Shown here: one piece after another, positions 1 through 5,638 of the stretch
How positions within the stretch are numbered: the stretch's first letter is position 1
Layout: the number at the start of each line of letters is the position of its first letter
Assembly: GCA_020430675.1 (NCBI GenBank)
Contig: JAGQJJ010000275.1
Coordinates: 1-6,018, forward strand
DNA: 6,018 bases
Origin: Myxococcales bacterium
Lineage (GTDB): Bacteria; Myxococcota; Bradymonadia; UBA7976; UBA1532
Direction: 5' to 3'
Notes under the pieces: generated by a model
The model's database searches: none
Told to the model about the DNA's origin: nothing
The model's input: only the letters and a program-made list of their open reading frames with translations
Program-made: the position numbers and the translations under genes

Positions 1-2
1 GC

Positions 3-1268
3 CCGCATATGCGCGATCGCGATGGCACCAAGTTCCGCCTCGATCTGCGCGGCGCGGCGCTGACCCTGGACGATCTGGCGCAGCTCTCCGAGTCGCCGTT
101 TGCCATGGACGCGGGCGAGCTGACGACGCTGCGCACGGTCATCCAGACCACCGGGCGCGAGACGCTGGAGAAGTTCATCGAGATCCTCTTCAAGGTGAAC
201 CTGGCCGATGAGGCGTCGACCGCCGAGCGCGCGGGGCGCATCGTCGGGCTGTTTGACCGCATCGCCGAGCTGCTGCTCGAAGGTGGCCGCATCGGCGAGC
301 TGGAGCGGCTGCTGCGCAAGGTGCGCCTGCTGACCGGTCCGCGGGGCAAGCCGCTGCCCGAGAATCAGGTGGCCATCGACCATATCTTCGCCCACTGGTC
401 GAACGCGGCGTTTGTCGAGCGCATCACCGGGCCGCTGGCCGATCCGAATTATCGCTTCACGCCCTCGGTGCTGGCGATCTGCGGCCTGCTCGACGCCCGG
501 GTGGTGCCGGCGCTGGCCCGCGCTGCGGGCGTGGTGGGCACCGCCGAGGCCCGCGCGCACCTGTTGGCCCTGGTCGCGCATCGGCTGCCGGGTCATGAGC
601 GCGCGGTCGCCGAGCTGCTGCGCGAGGTGTCACCGGCGCTGGCCCATGACCTGGTGCGCATCCTCGCGCCGCGCGTCGAGCGCACGGTGGTGCCTTTCAT
701 GGTGCGCGCGGCGATGGGCAACCCCGACCCGACGGTGCGGCTCGAAGGCCTCTCGTTGCTGCCGCTCGATCAGCTTGAGCGGCACCTGACGCTGCTCTTC
801 CCCGCGCTGCACGATCCGGCCAAAGCCGTGCGCAGCAAAGCGATTCACCTGATCGCCCGCGTGCAGAGCCCCGACGTGCACCGGCGCATTCTGCAGTCGA
901 TCGATGACAAGGCCTTCACCGACTTCGAGCTCGACGAGAAGCGGCGTTATTTCGCCGCCGCCGCGCTGACCGGCGACGCCAACGCGCGCTTTTTGGAGCT
1001 GTTTCAGAGCGGCGGTCTGATCACCCGCAAGGGCCAGGACGAGCTGCGCCATTGCGCCGCGGTGGCGCTGGCCATCCGCCTGCAACGCGACGCGGCGGCG
1101 CTCTTCGACAAGGAGCTCAAGCGTCGCATCCGCTCGGACGTGGTCGCCGAGGCCGCCGAGTGGGCCATGCAGCACATGCAATGTGATCGCGCCGAGCGCA
1201 CGCGCCAGCTCTACGACCTGTTCTTCCGCGGGGTGCTGGTGCGCGGTGAGGGCGAGGTGAGCGCATGA
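3..1268 (+). CDS. HEAT-like helical repeat protein, 5'-partial
   Basis: The protein is almost entirely alpha-helical with HEAT-like units. The clearest are around residues 226-251 (a helix, then NPDPTVRLEGL) and 258-287 (HDPAKAVRSKAIHLIARV), counted from the ATG at base 9. Proteins of this type act as scaffolds for protein-protein contacts. No catalytic motif, signal peptide or membrane segment is visible, so it should be cytoplasmic. The frame is open to the left edge, and the few bases before the ATG at 9 contain no Shine-Dalgarno sequence, so the true start is probably upstream and the visible 419 residues are a C-terminal part. Its TGA overlaps the ATG of the next gene (ATGA), which implies translational coupling and a joint role with the HD-GYP-like protein. 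The family call is by repeat pattern only; the specific partner or function is unknown. Confidence 0.75.
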   Translation, partial: PHMRDRDGTKFRLDLRGAALTLDDLAQLSESPFAMDAGELTTLRTVIQTTGRETLEKFIEILFKVNLADEASTAERAGRIVGLFDRIAELLLEGGRIGELERLLRKVRLLTGPRGKPLPENQVAIDHIFAHWSNAAFVERITGPLADPNYRFTPSVLAICGLLDARVVPALARAAGVVGTAEARAHLLALVAHRLPGHERAVAELLREVSPALAHDLVRILAPRVERTVVPFMVRAAMGNPDPTVRLEGLSLLPLDQLERHLTLLFPALHDPAKAVRSKAIHLIARVQSPDVHRRILQSIDDKAFTDFELDEKRRYFAAAALTGDANARFLELFQSGGLITRKGQDELRHCAAVALAIRLQRDAAALFDKELKRRIRSDVVAEAAEWAMQHMQCDRAERTRQLYDLFFRGVLVRGEGEVSA

Positions 1269-2758
1269 ACGACTCCGGCTTTGCAGGCGCCCTCGACTTC
1301 TTGCAGCAGCTCGACGAAGGCCACGACGAGCGGTTTGGCGAGCTGTCGCGCGCGCTGACCAACAACCTCTTTGTCTTGCTGCGCTCGGCGGGCATGCACG
1401 ACCTGGACAATGAGGCGTTGCATCGGCCGCTGGAGAACATGCACGGCACGGTGCAAGAGCTGTTCGAGCGCTATGGCGACGCGGTGCATCTCTCGTTGAT
1501 CGACGGCAATTTTTTCGTCAACCGCCGGATCATCCGCCTCGACTTCAGCAGCTTTCAGAACATCCGCTACCTGCGGCGCATCTTCGAGTACCTCGGCATC
1601 AACGAGATGTCGTTCCTCGGCGTGCCCAGCCCGGTCGAGCTGCGCAACTTTCTCAACGCCTTCCTGCAAGTGGTGCGCACCGGCGCCGCCAACATTCTCA
1701 GCTATGACCTGCACCCGATTCGGATGCGGGTCCGCGAAGAGGAGTCCTTCGACGAGCTGCGCCGCGGCGAAGACCCGCGCAACCAGGTGCTCAGCGTCTA
1801 CGCCTCGGGCCTGTTGATGCTGCGGCAGTTTGTCAACGACCTGCGCAAAGGCCGCTCGCCTCGGCACGCCAAGGTCAAGCGGCTGTGCCTGGAGCTGATC
1901 GACGTCGAGCCACGCCATCACAACCTGCTTTTGGCGCTGGCGCACCTCGAAGCCTATAAGGGCAATCTTTTCAGCCACATGCTCAACACGGCGGTGCTGG
2001 CCATCGTGTTTGGCCGGCGCATCGGGCTCGACCGCGACCCGCTGGTCGATCTGGGCATGGCGGCTTTTCACCACGACCTGGGCTGGGCGCTGCTCGGCGC
2101 GCTCGAAGAAGAGGCCGGCGAGCGCGATCTGGCGCTGACGATGGCGGGCATCAACTACGTGCGCAATCACTCGGCCACCGAGATGGACGAGCTGCGGGTC
2201 AAGGTCGCCCGCGCGCTGGTGCGGCTCGGCGGCTTCAACGAGCTGGTCATCAACCGCCTGATCGTGGCCTACGAGTGCCAGATCCCCGAAGACGCGCCGG
2301 CCGAGAACCTCTACTACGGTGAGATTGGCGCCAGTTTCATGACCCACGTGGTGCGCATGGCCAGCACCTACGATGAGCTGACCACGCCCAGGCAGGGCGG
2401 CGAGGCGTCGCTGCGGCCCGACCAGGCGATGAAGCGCATCCTCGACGATGGCGGGCGCACGTTTGATGTCTTTCTGGCCAAGCTGTTTGCCAACTGCATC
2501 GGCGCCTATCCCATCGGCACGCTGGTCGAGCTGGACACCGGCGAGAAGGGGCTGGTGGTCAACCTGCCGAGCAACCCGGTGAACTTCCACCGGCCGCAGG
2601 TCAAGCTGGTGGTCGACCGCAATGGCCGGCGCGTTGACGATGGCGCGGTTGTCGACCTCGACGAGCAGACCCGCAGCGGTCGCTACGTGCGCACCATCGA
2701 GCACACCTACGACGTGCGCGCCCATGGCCTGAGCGTCACGTCGTTCTTCTTCGGCTGA
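1265..2758 (+). CDS. Degenerate HD-GYP domain protein
   Basis: This 497-residue cytoplasmic protein has three parts. The N-terminal region (about 25-150, with LLRSAGMHDLDNEALHRP and GNFFVNRRIIRLD) resembles the region preceding HD-GYP domains in myxobacterial proteins. An HD-GYP-like core spans about 230-405, and a small beta-rich tail follows (IGAYPIGTLVELDTGEKG, 412-429), which is typical of HD-GYP proteins. In the core, H238, H270-D271 (HHDLGW) and H302 (NHS) match metal ligands. The later HHE...GYP segment is replaced by AYE at 335-337 with no GYP, and the usual VAD before YDAL reads MAS (S367) before TYDEL. HD-GYP enzymes normally hydrolyse cyclic-di-GMP; with these losses, activity is doubtful and a binding or regulatory role is more likely. 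The ATG overlaps the upstream stop and follows GAGG at 1254-1257. Family assignment is fairly sure, function is not. Confidence 0.82.
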   Translation: MNDSGFAGALDFLQQLDEGHDERFGELSRALTNNLFVLLRSAGMHDLDNEALHRPLENMHGTVQELFERYGDAVHLSLIDGNFFVNRRIIRLDFSSFQNIRYLRRIFEYLGINEMSFLGVPSPVELRNFLNAFLQVVRTGAANILSYDLHPIRMRVREEESFDELRRGEDPRNQVLSVYASGLLMLRQFVNDLRKGRSPRHAKVKRLCLELIDVEPRHHNLLLALAHLEAYKGNLFSHMLNTAVLAIVFGRRIGLDRDPLVDLGMAAFHHDLGWALLGALEEEAGERDLALTMAGINYVRNHSATEMDELRVKVARALVRLGGFNELVINRLIVAYECQIPEDAPAENLYYGEIGASFMTHVVRMASTYDELTTPRQGGEASLRPDQAMKRILDDGGRTFDVFLAKLFANCIGAYPIGTLVELDTGEKGLVVNLPSNPVNFHRPQVKLVVDRNGRRVDDGAVVDLDEQTRSGRYVRTIEHTYDVRAHGLSVTSFFFG

Positions 2759-2777
2759 GCCGGGTGCGCCGCGGCGC
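2752..2777. repeat. GC palindromes in convergent gene gap
   Basis: The 18-base gap between the two convergent genes and its edges hold two perfect short palindromic elements. CGGCT-G-AGCCG (2752-2762) spans the stop codon of the HD-GYP-like gene, and GCGCCGCGGCGC (2766-2777) touches the stop codon of the lipoprotein gene. They could form small hairpins in either transcript. Neither is followed by a T tract on either strand, so they do not fit a standard intrinsic terminator. In DNA this GC-rich, short palindromes also occur by chance. Confidence 0.35.
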
Positions 2778-4381
2778 TATTCCTTCTCGAACTCGGCCCA
2801 ATACGGGATGTGATTGCCGCTGTTTGTGTTCTGGTACGGCAGCCAGAACGCGGGCGCCGAGGGGTCTTCGCCGGCCAGCTCGGGGTTGACGCCGGTGATC
2901 CAGATCTGCGGTCGATCGCCACCGGTGTGGCGGCCGTAGCGCCGCAGGCTGCTGAACGCGAGCCAGAGCCGGCCGCCGGCGCGGTTGGTGGGCACCGCCC
3001 ATTTGGGCCAGCTATTGCCGAGCAGCGCGGCCTGATTGGCGTGGGCCAGCGGCACCGGGTTGCCGCCGGCGGCGGGCAGAATCCACAGGTCGCTGTTGGG
3101 GTTGATGTTGTCGCGCTCCTCCTGGCCCGCGTCGGGGTCGGGCCCGATGCGGTTGAACGCGATGTAGAAGCCATCGGGTGAGTAGGCGGGGCGGTCGAAC
3201 CACTCGTCGTTGCCCGCTTCGACGAGCACCTCGGGCATGGCCCACTCATCGTCGACCAGATGCCATTGCGCGATGTCGCCCGACGAGATGCCCACGTCGG
3301 GGATGGGGTTGAACAGCCCCGCCGGCCCCAACGCGGCGGCGATGCGATCGCCCTGCCACGACCAGTCGGGTGATCCGGCGACGGTCATCATCGGCAGCGG
3401 CAGCGCGCCGAGCTGCTCGCCGGTGTCGACCGAGCGGATGACGAGCTGACCGCCGTTGCCGGCGACCACGCGATCGCTGTCGGGCGCAAAGCTGGGGAAG
3501 TAGCCGACCACGCCCGTCGGGTCGTAGAGGAAGGTCGTCGGATCCTCCACGTTGCCGGCCGCCATGTCGCCAAACGGCGGGAAGCTGGTGCGCGTATAGG
3601 CGATGCGGTTGCCATCGCGCGAGAGGGCATGGCAGGCCGGGCAGTTGATCAGCGGCGCGGTCTGCGGGTTGAGGAAGGGCTCGGGCGCGGTGTCGCCCTG
3701 GGCCAGCCGCATGATGCCCACATCGCCGGTCGACCAGTAATAGACCGCGCCCTTCAGCTCGGTGCGGTCGATGACCAGATCGATCGGCGGCGTGGCGCAG
3801 GCCCGGCCGGGTTGCAGCGTGACGAGGTGCATCGTGATCGGCCCCTCGCGCACCGCGGCCTCTTTGAGCGCCAGCCACAGGTCACCCTCGGGCACCAGGT
3901 GGTCGTCGGCGGTGAACCAGCGCACCGTCAGGTCGCCGGCCTGCATGCGCACGAGGTGCACGCTGCCGATCGCGTTCCATTGCAGCTCGACGCCTTCGAT
4001 GTTGCGCGGGAAGACGGTGCCCGGCTCGGGGTAGATCAGCGTCGGGCCGGGGTCGCATTGCTCTTCCGGTACGCCGCTGAAGCGATCGGGCGCGTCGGGC
4101 GGCGTGCCGGGGGTGACGATGTCGTGCACCAGCTCGGGGCCGGGGCCGAAGTCGGCCGACACCGTGGCGTCGTCGTCGACGGGCGGGGCGCTGTCGGTGC
4201 GTGGCGCGGCGTCGAGCACGGCCACATCGGGTCGATCGGCGCCTTGATCGAGCCGCTCGGCGTCGCCGATGCGGCCTTGATCGCGCACGGCGGCGGCGTC
4301 CACGGCCGGGGTGTCAGACGAGTCATCGCACGCGGCGCACGCGGCGAAGGCGATCAGGAGTGGCCAGAGCTTGCGAGCCAT
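2777..4381 (-). CDS. TolB/PD40-like beta-propeller lipoprotein with CxxCH
   Basis: This 534-residue protein starts with a lipoprotein-type signal (MARKLWPLLIAFAACAAC). C18 is the probable lipidated residue; C15 is an alternative, because neither fits the lipobox perfectly. An Asp/Ala/Pro-rich linker follows to about residue 100, then a beta-sandwich-like region (about 112-200, with YPEPGTVFPRNIEGVELQW). After that comes a propeller with PD40/WD40-like units near 250-263, 296-308, 337-350, 398-411 and 458-478 (for example PAYSPDGFYIAFNR). The first unit contains CPACH (247-251), a CxxCH heme c-type motif, joined to SRDG. The start is supported by GGAAGGGAG just upstream. It probably sits in the envelope as a binding or scaffold protein; ligand and heme status are unknown. 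It lies downstream of the anti-sigma gene on the same strand, 84 bases away, and may have its own promoter. A TolB role in the Tol-Pal system is not implied. Confidence 0.82.
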   Translation of the reverse strand: MARKLWPLLIAFAACAACDDSSDTPAVDAAAVRDQGRIGDAERLDQGADRPDVAVLDAAPRTDSAPPVDDDATVSADFGPGPELVHDIVTPGTPPDAPDRFSGVPEEQCDPGPTLIYPEPGTVFPRNIEGVELQWNAIGSVHLVRMQAGDLTVRWFTADDHLVPEGDLWLALKEAAVREGPITMHLVTLQPGRACATPPIDLVIDRTELKGAVYYWSTGDVGIMRLAQGDTAPEPFLNPQTAPLINCPACHALSRDGNRIAYTRTSFPPFGDMAAGNVEDPTTFLYDPTGVVGYFPSFAPDSDRVVAGNGGQLVIRSVDTGEQLGALPLPMMTVAGSPDWSWQGDRIAAALGPAGLFNPIPDVGISSGDIAQWHLVDDEWAMPEVLVEAGNDEWFDRPAYSPDGFYIAFNRIGPDPDAGQEERDNINPNSDLWILPAAGGNPVPLAHANQAALLGNSWPKWAVPTNRAGGRLWLAFSSLRRYGRHTGGDRPQIWITGVNPELAGEDPSAPAFWLPYQNTNSGNHIPYWAEFEKE

Positions 4382-4384
4382 GCG

Positions 4385-4393
4385 CTCCCTTCC
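4385..4393 (-). promoter_or_regulatory. Ribosome binding site of propeller lipoprotein
   Basis: Read on the minus strand, GGAAGGGAG lies 3 bases before the ATG at 4381 (its GGAAGG core is 6 bases away). It supports this ATG, which also gives a well-formed lipoprotein signal directly at the N-terminus. The remaining intergenic bases up to 4465 show no convincing promoter or terminator. Confidence 0.6.
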
Positions 4394-4465
4394 GGTCAGC
4401 GGGGACCGCAGGATTCCACGGAGCGGGGGGTCGGCTCAACGCCTGGCTGCGGGGGCGCAAAAATG

Positions 4466-4873
4466 TCAGGGGGCGGGCGGCTCGACGGCGTGGCCGGGCG
4501 GCGGCGGCTCTTCGACCAGGGGCCCCGGGCCCACGCGGCCGACGTCCATCAGCACGAAGCAGGCGGCCATCACCGCGATGGCGACGACCACAAAGACCTC
4601 GACCGACAACCGGAAGCCGAGCGGCTGGCTCGCGGGGTGGAAGAAGCGCCCGCCCGACTTGCGGCGGACGCGGCGCTGCACCTTGCGCAGAAAATCGGGC
4701 GGCACCGGGCGGCGATCGAGCCCGCGGAGCAGCGCGCGTGCCTCGCGGGCCTCTTCGACCTCACGCCGCAGCGTCACGTCATCGAGCAGCGCGTCGGCCT
4801 CGGTCGTCGGCAGCGCGCGCTCGACCAGATCGGTCAGCCGCGCGTCGCGCAGCTCCTCGGTCGCGGGCGTCAA
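4466..4873 (-). CDS. Putative single-pass anti-sigma factor
   Basis: This small protein (135 residues) has a charged helical cytoplasmic N-terminus, one hydrophobic membrane segment (about 90-109, VEVFVVVAIAVMAACFVLMD) and a short proline-rich tail of about 26 residues (EEPPPPG, PPAP). Its gene directly follows the ECF sigma gene, with the start overlapping the sigma stop as TTGA, which is the usual arrangement for an anti-sigma factor. The segment PPDFLRKVQRRVRRKSGGRFF (59-78) before the membrane helix resembles anti-sigma factors of myxobacteria. There is no HxxxCxxC zinc site, so it is not a zinc-type (ZAS) protein. It should bind and hold the sigma factor at the membrane until a signal releases it; that role is inferred from position and topology. 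The start is TTG behind GGAGG; no ATG or in-frame alternative exists until residue 102. Confidence 0.72.
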   Translation of the reverse strand: MTPATEELRDARLTDLVERALPTTEADALLDDVTLRREVEEAREARALLRGLDRRPVPPDFLRKVQRRVRRKSGGRFFHPASQPLGFRLSVEVFVVVAIAVMAACFVLMDVGRVGPGPLVEEPPPPGHAVEPPAP

Positions 4874-5460
4874 GGCGCATCCTCCTGCTCGTCGTAGGCC
4901 TGCCGCAGCGCCGCCCGGGCGCGGTGCAGGCGAGACTTCACGGTGCCTTCCGGCAGACCGGTGATCTCCATGATCTCACCATACGTCAGATCTTCGATGT
5001 CGCGCAGGATCAACAGTTCCCGAAACGCCGGGTCCACGGCGGCCAACGCGCGCTGCACGCGGCTCTCGGCGCGCGCGCCTTCAAGCACCTGATCGGGCCG
5101 TGGCGCGCTCTCGCCGGTGGTGCGCTGCGCGCCCTGATCGCCGGTCAGCGCGCCCTCGGGCACCGCGTCGAGCGTGGCCCGGGCGCGGTAATGGCGCCGG
5201 CCCAGGTACTTCAGGCGGTTCTTGCAGAGGTTGATCGCGATTCGATACAGCCAGGTGCCGATCTGCGCGTCGCCGCGGAAGGCACCGATGGCCAGGAAGG
5301 ACTTCACGAAGACGTCCTGCGCGATGTCTTCGGCCTCGGCCGCGTTGCCAAGCATGCGGAAACACAGGTTGAAGATGCGGCTTTGATGCTGGCGCACGAG
5401 CAGGCTGAACGCTGCTTCATCGCGCTGCTTCAACCGCCGGATGAGCTTCTTCTCGTCCAA
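4870..5460 (-). CDS. ECF RNA polymerase sigma factor, RpoE type
   Basis: This 196-residue protein has the two conserved ECF sigma domains. Region 2 covers about 14-84 (DEAAFSLLVRQHQSRIFNL, then AEDIAQDVFVK and FRGDAQIGTWLYRIAINLCKN); region 4 covers about 130-185 (DPAFRELLILRDIEDLTYGE, then LPEGTVKSRLHRAR, the helix that contacts the -35 element). The linker of about 45 residues between them is Pro/Gly-rich, and no extra C-terminal domain is present. It directs RNA polymerase to a specific promoter set when not held by its anti-sigma factor. I place the start at TTG 5460, because GAGGA lies 5 bases upstream and region 2 begins soon after. The reading frame stays open for another 180 codons into the divergent gene, but that extension has no sigma character. 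It is the first gene of an operon with the overlapping anti-sigma gene. Confidence 0.92.
   Translation of the reverse strand: MDEKKLIRRLKQRDEAAFSLLVRQHQSRIFNLCFRMLGNAAEAEDIAQDVFVKSFLAIGAFRGDAQIGTWLYRIAINLCKNRLKYLGRRHYRARATLDAVPEGALTGDQGAQRTTGESAPRPDQVLEGARAESRVQRALAAVDPAFRELLILRDIEDLTYGEIMEITGLPEGTVKSRLHRARAALRQAYDEQEDAP
4881..4885 (-). promoter_or_regulatory. Ribosome binding site setting TTG start of anti-sigma
   Basis: Minus-strand GGAGG lies 7 bases before the TTG at 4873, inside the last codons of the sigma gene. The ATG between them (4880) is out of frame, so the TTG is the only supported start. The layout suggests coupled translation of the sigma and anti-sigma genes. Confidence 0.7.
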
Positions 5461-5465
5461 CTGCG

Positions 5466-5470
5466 TCCTC
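5466..5470 (-). promoter_or_regulatory. Ribosome binding site setting TTG start of sigma factor
   Basis: Minus-strand GAGGA lies 5 bases before the TTG at 5460. The in-frame GTG at 5493 has no purine-rich site in front and overlaps the candidate promoter, so the TTG start is preferred. Confidence 0.6.
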
Positions 5471-5488
5471 GCGCCGTGCGCCGACAGG

Positions 5489-5513
5489 GACACGCGGCCG
5501 CCGTCGCGGTTCC
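5489..5513 (-). promoter_or_regulatory. Candidate ECF-type autoregulatory promoter
   Basis: On the minus strand GGAACC (5513-5508) is followed after 15 bases by TGTC (5492-5489). ECF sigma factors of the RpoE kind favour a GGAAC-like -35 element, and many use a GTC-containing -10 element about 16 bases away, and they often transcribe their own gene. Transcription would begin near 5482 and give a leader of about 22 bases carrying the GAGGA site. This is a motif match by eye in GC-rich DNA; only the -35 part is strong. Confidence 0.4.
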
Positions 5514-5561
5514 CAGCGTGCCCCGCAATGCGGTGCAAGTCCACCCCGCGCGAATGAATCG

Positions 5562-5574
5562 CCGGCGAGGCCGG
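5562..5574. repeat. Inverted repeat beside divergent promoter
   Basis: CCGGC-GAG-GCCGG is a perfect 5-base inverted repeat with a 3-base loop, directly abutting the -35-like TTGAGT of the + strand gene. The position would suit an operator or a small structural element. The repeat is short and GC-rich, so chance is a real alternative. Confidence 0.25.
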
Positions 5575-5603
5575 TTGAGTTGCGGTGTGGGTGGTAGTAT
5601 GTA
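5575..5603 (+). promoter_or_regulatory. Candidate housekeeping promoter of exported protein gene
   Basis: TTGAGT (5575-5580) and TATGTA (5598-5603) are separated by 17 bases, the standard sigma-70 spacing, with 4/6 and 3/6 matches to consensus. This is the most AT-rich spot of the intergenic region. Transcription would start near 5610, shortly before the AGGAG ribosome site. Two GGTAGT copies 11 bases apart (5593-5598 and 5604-5609) flank the -10 element and could mark a regulator site. Confidence 0.4.
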
Positions 5604-5626
5604 GGTAGTCGCCCGACCACCCGGCG

Positions 5627-5631
5627 AGGAG
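5627..5631 (+). promoter_or_regulatory. Ribosome binding site setting TTG start of exported protein
   Basis: AGGAG lies 7 bases before the TTG at 5639. That start gives a full signal peptide with a positively charged n-region; the in-frame ATG at 5663 has no comparable site and would remove the charges. Confidence 0.65.
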
Positions 5632-5638
5632 AAGCCCC

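Noticed and set aside
1211..2725. A 504-codon open frame on the minus strand, opposite the HD-GYP-like gene.
   Set aside because: Its translation is rich in His, Gln, Val and Arg with no domain, and it mirrors the codon pattern of the real gene. Long antisense frames are expected in DNA this GC-rich.
4412..4417. GGAATC on the minus strand as a -35 box for the lipoprotein gene, which would make it a sigma target.
   Set aside because: It would put the transcription start on the ribosome site, and no matching -10 box is present at 15-16 bases.
4459..4463. Run of five T on the minus strand just after the anti-sigma stop, as a possible terminator.
   Set aside because: No hairpin stem directly precedes it, so it does not form an intrinsic terminator.
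3629..4897. A 422-codon open frame on the plus strand opposite the lipoprotein gene.
   Set aside because: It is a shadow of the lipoprotein and anti-sigma genes, with no signal, domain or ribosome site.
5491..5493. GTG as an alternative start of the sigma factor.
   Set aside because: There is no Shine-Dalgarno sequence upstream, and it lies within the candidate promoter.
4201..5604. A 467-codon open frame on the plus strand across the anti-sigma and sigma genes.
   Set aside because: It is Arg/Ala-rich low-complexity translation opposite two well-supported genes, and no family is recognisable.
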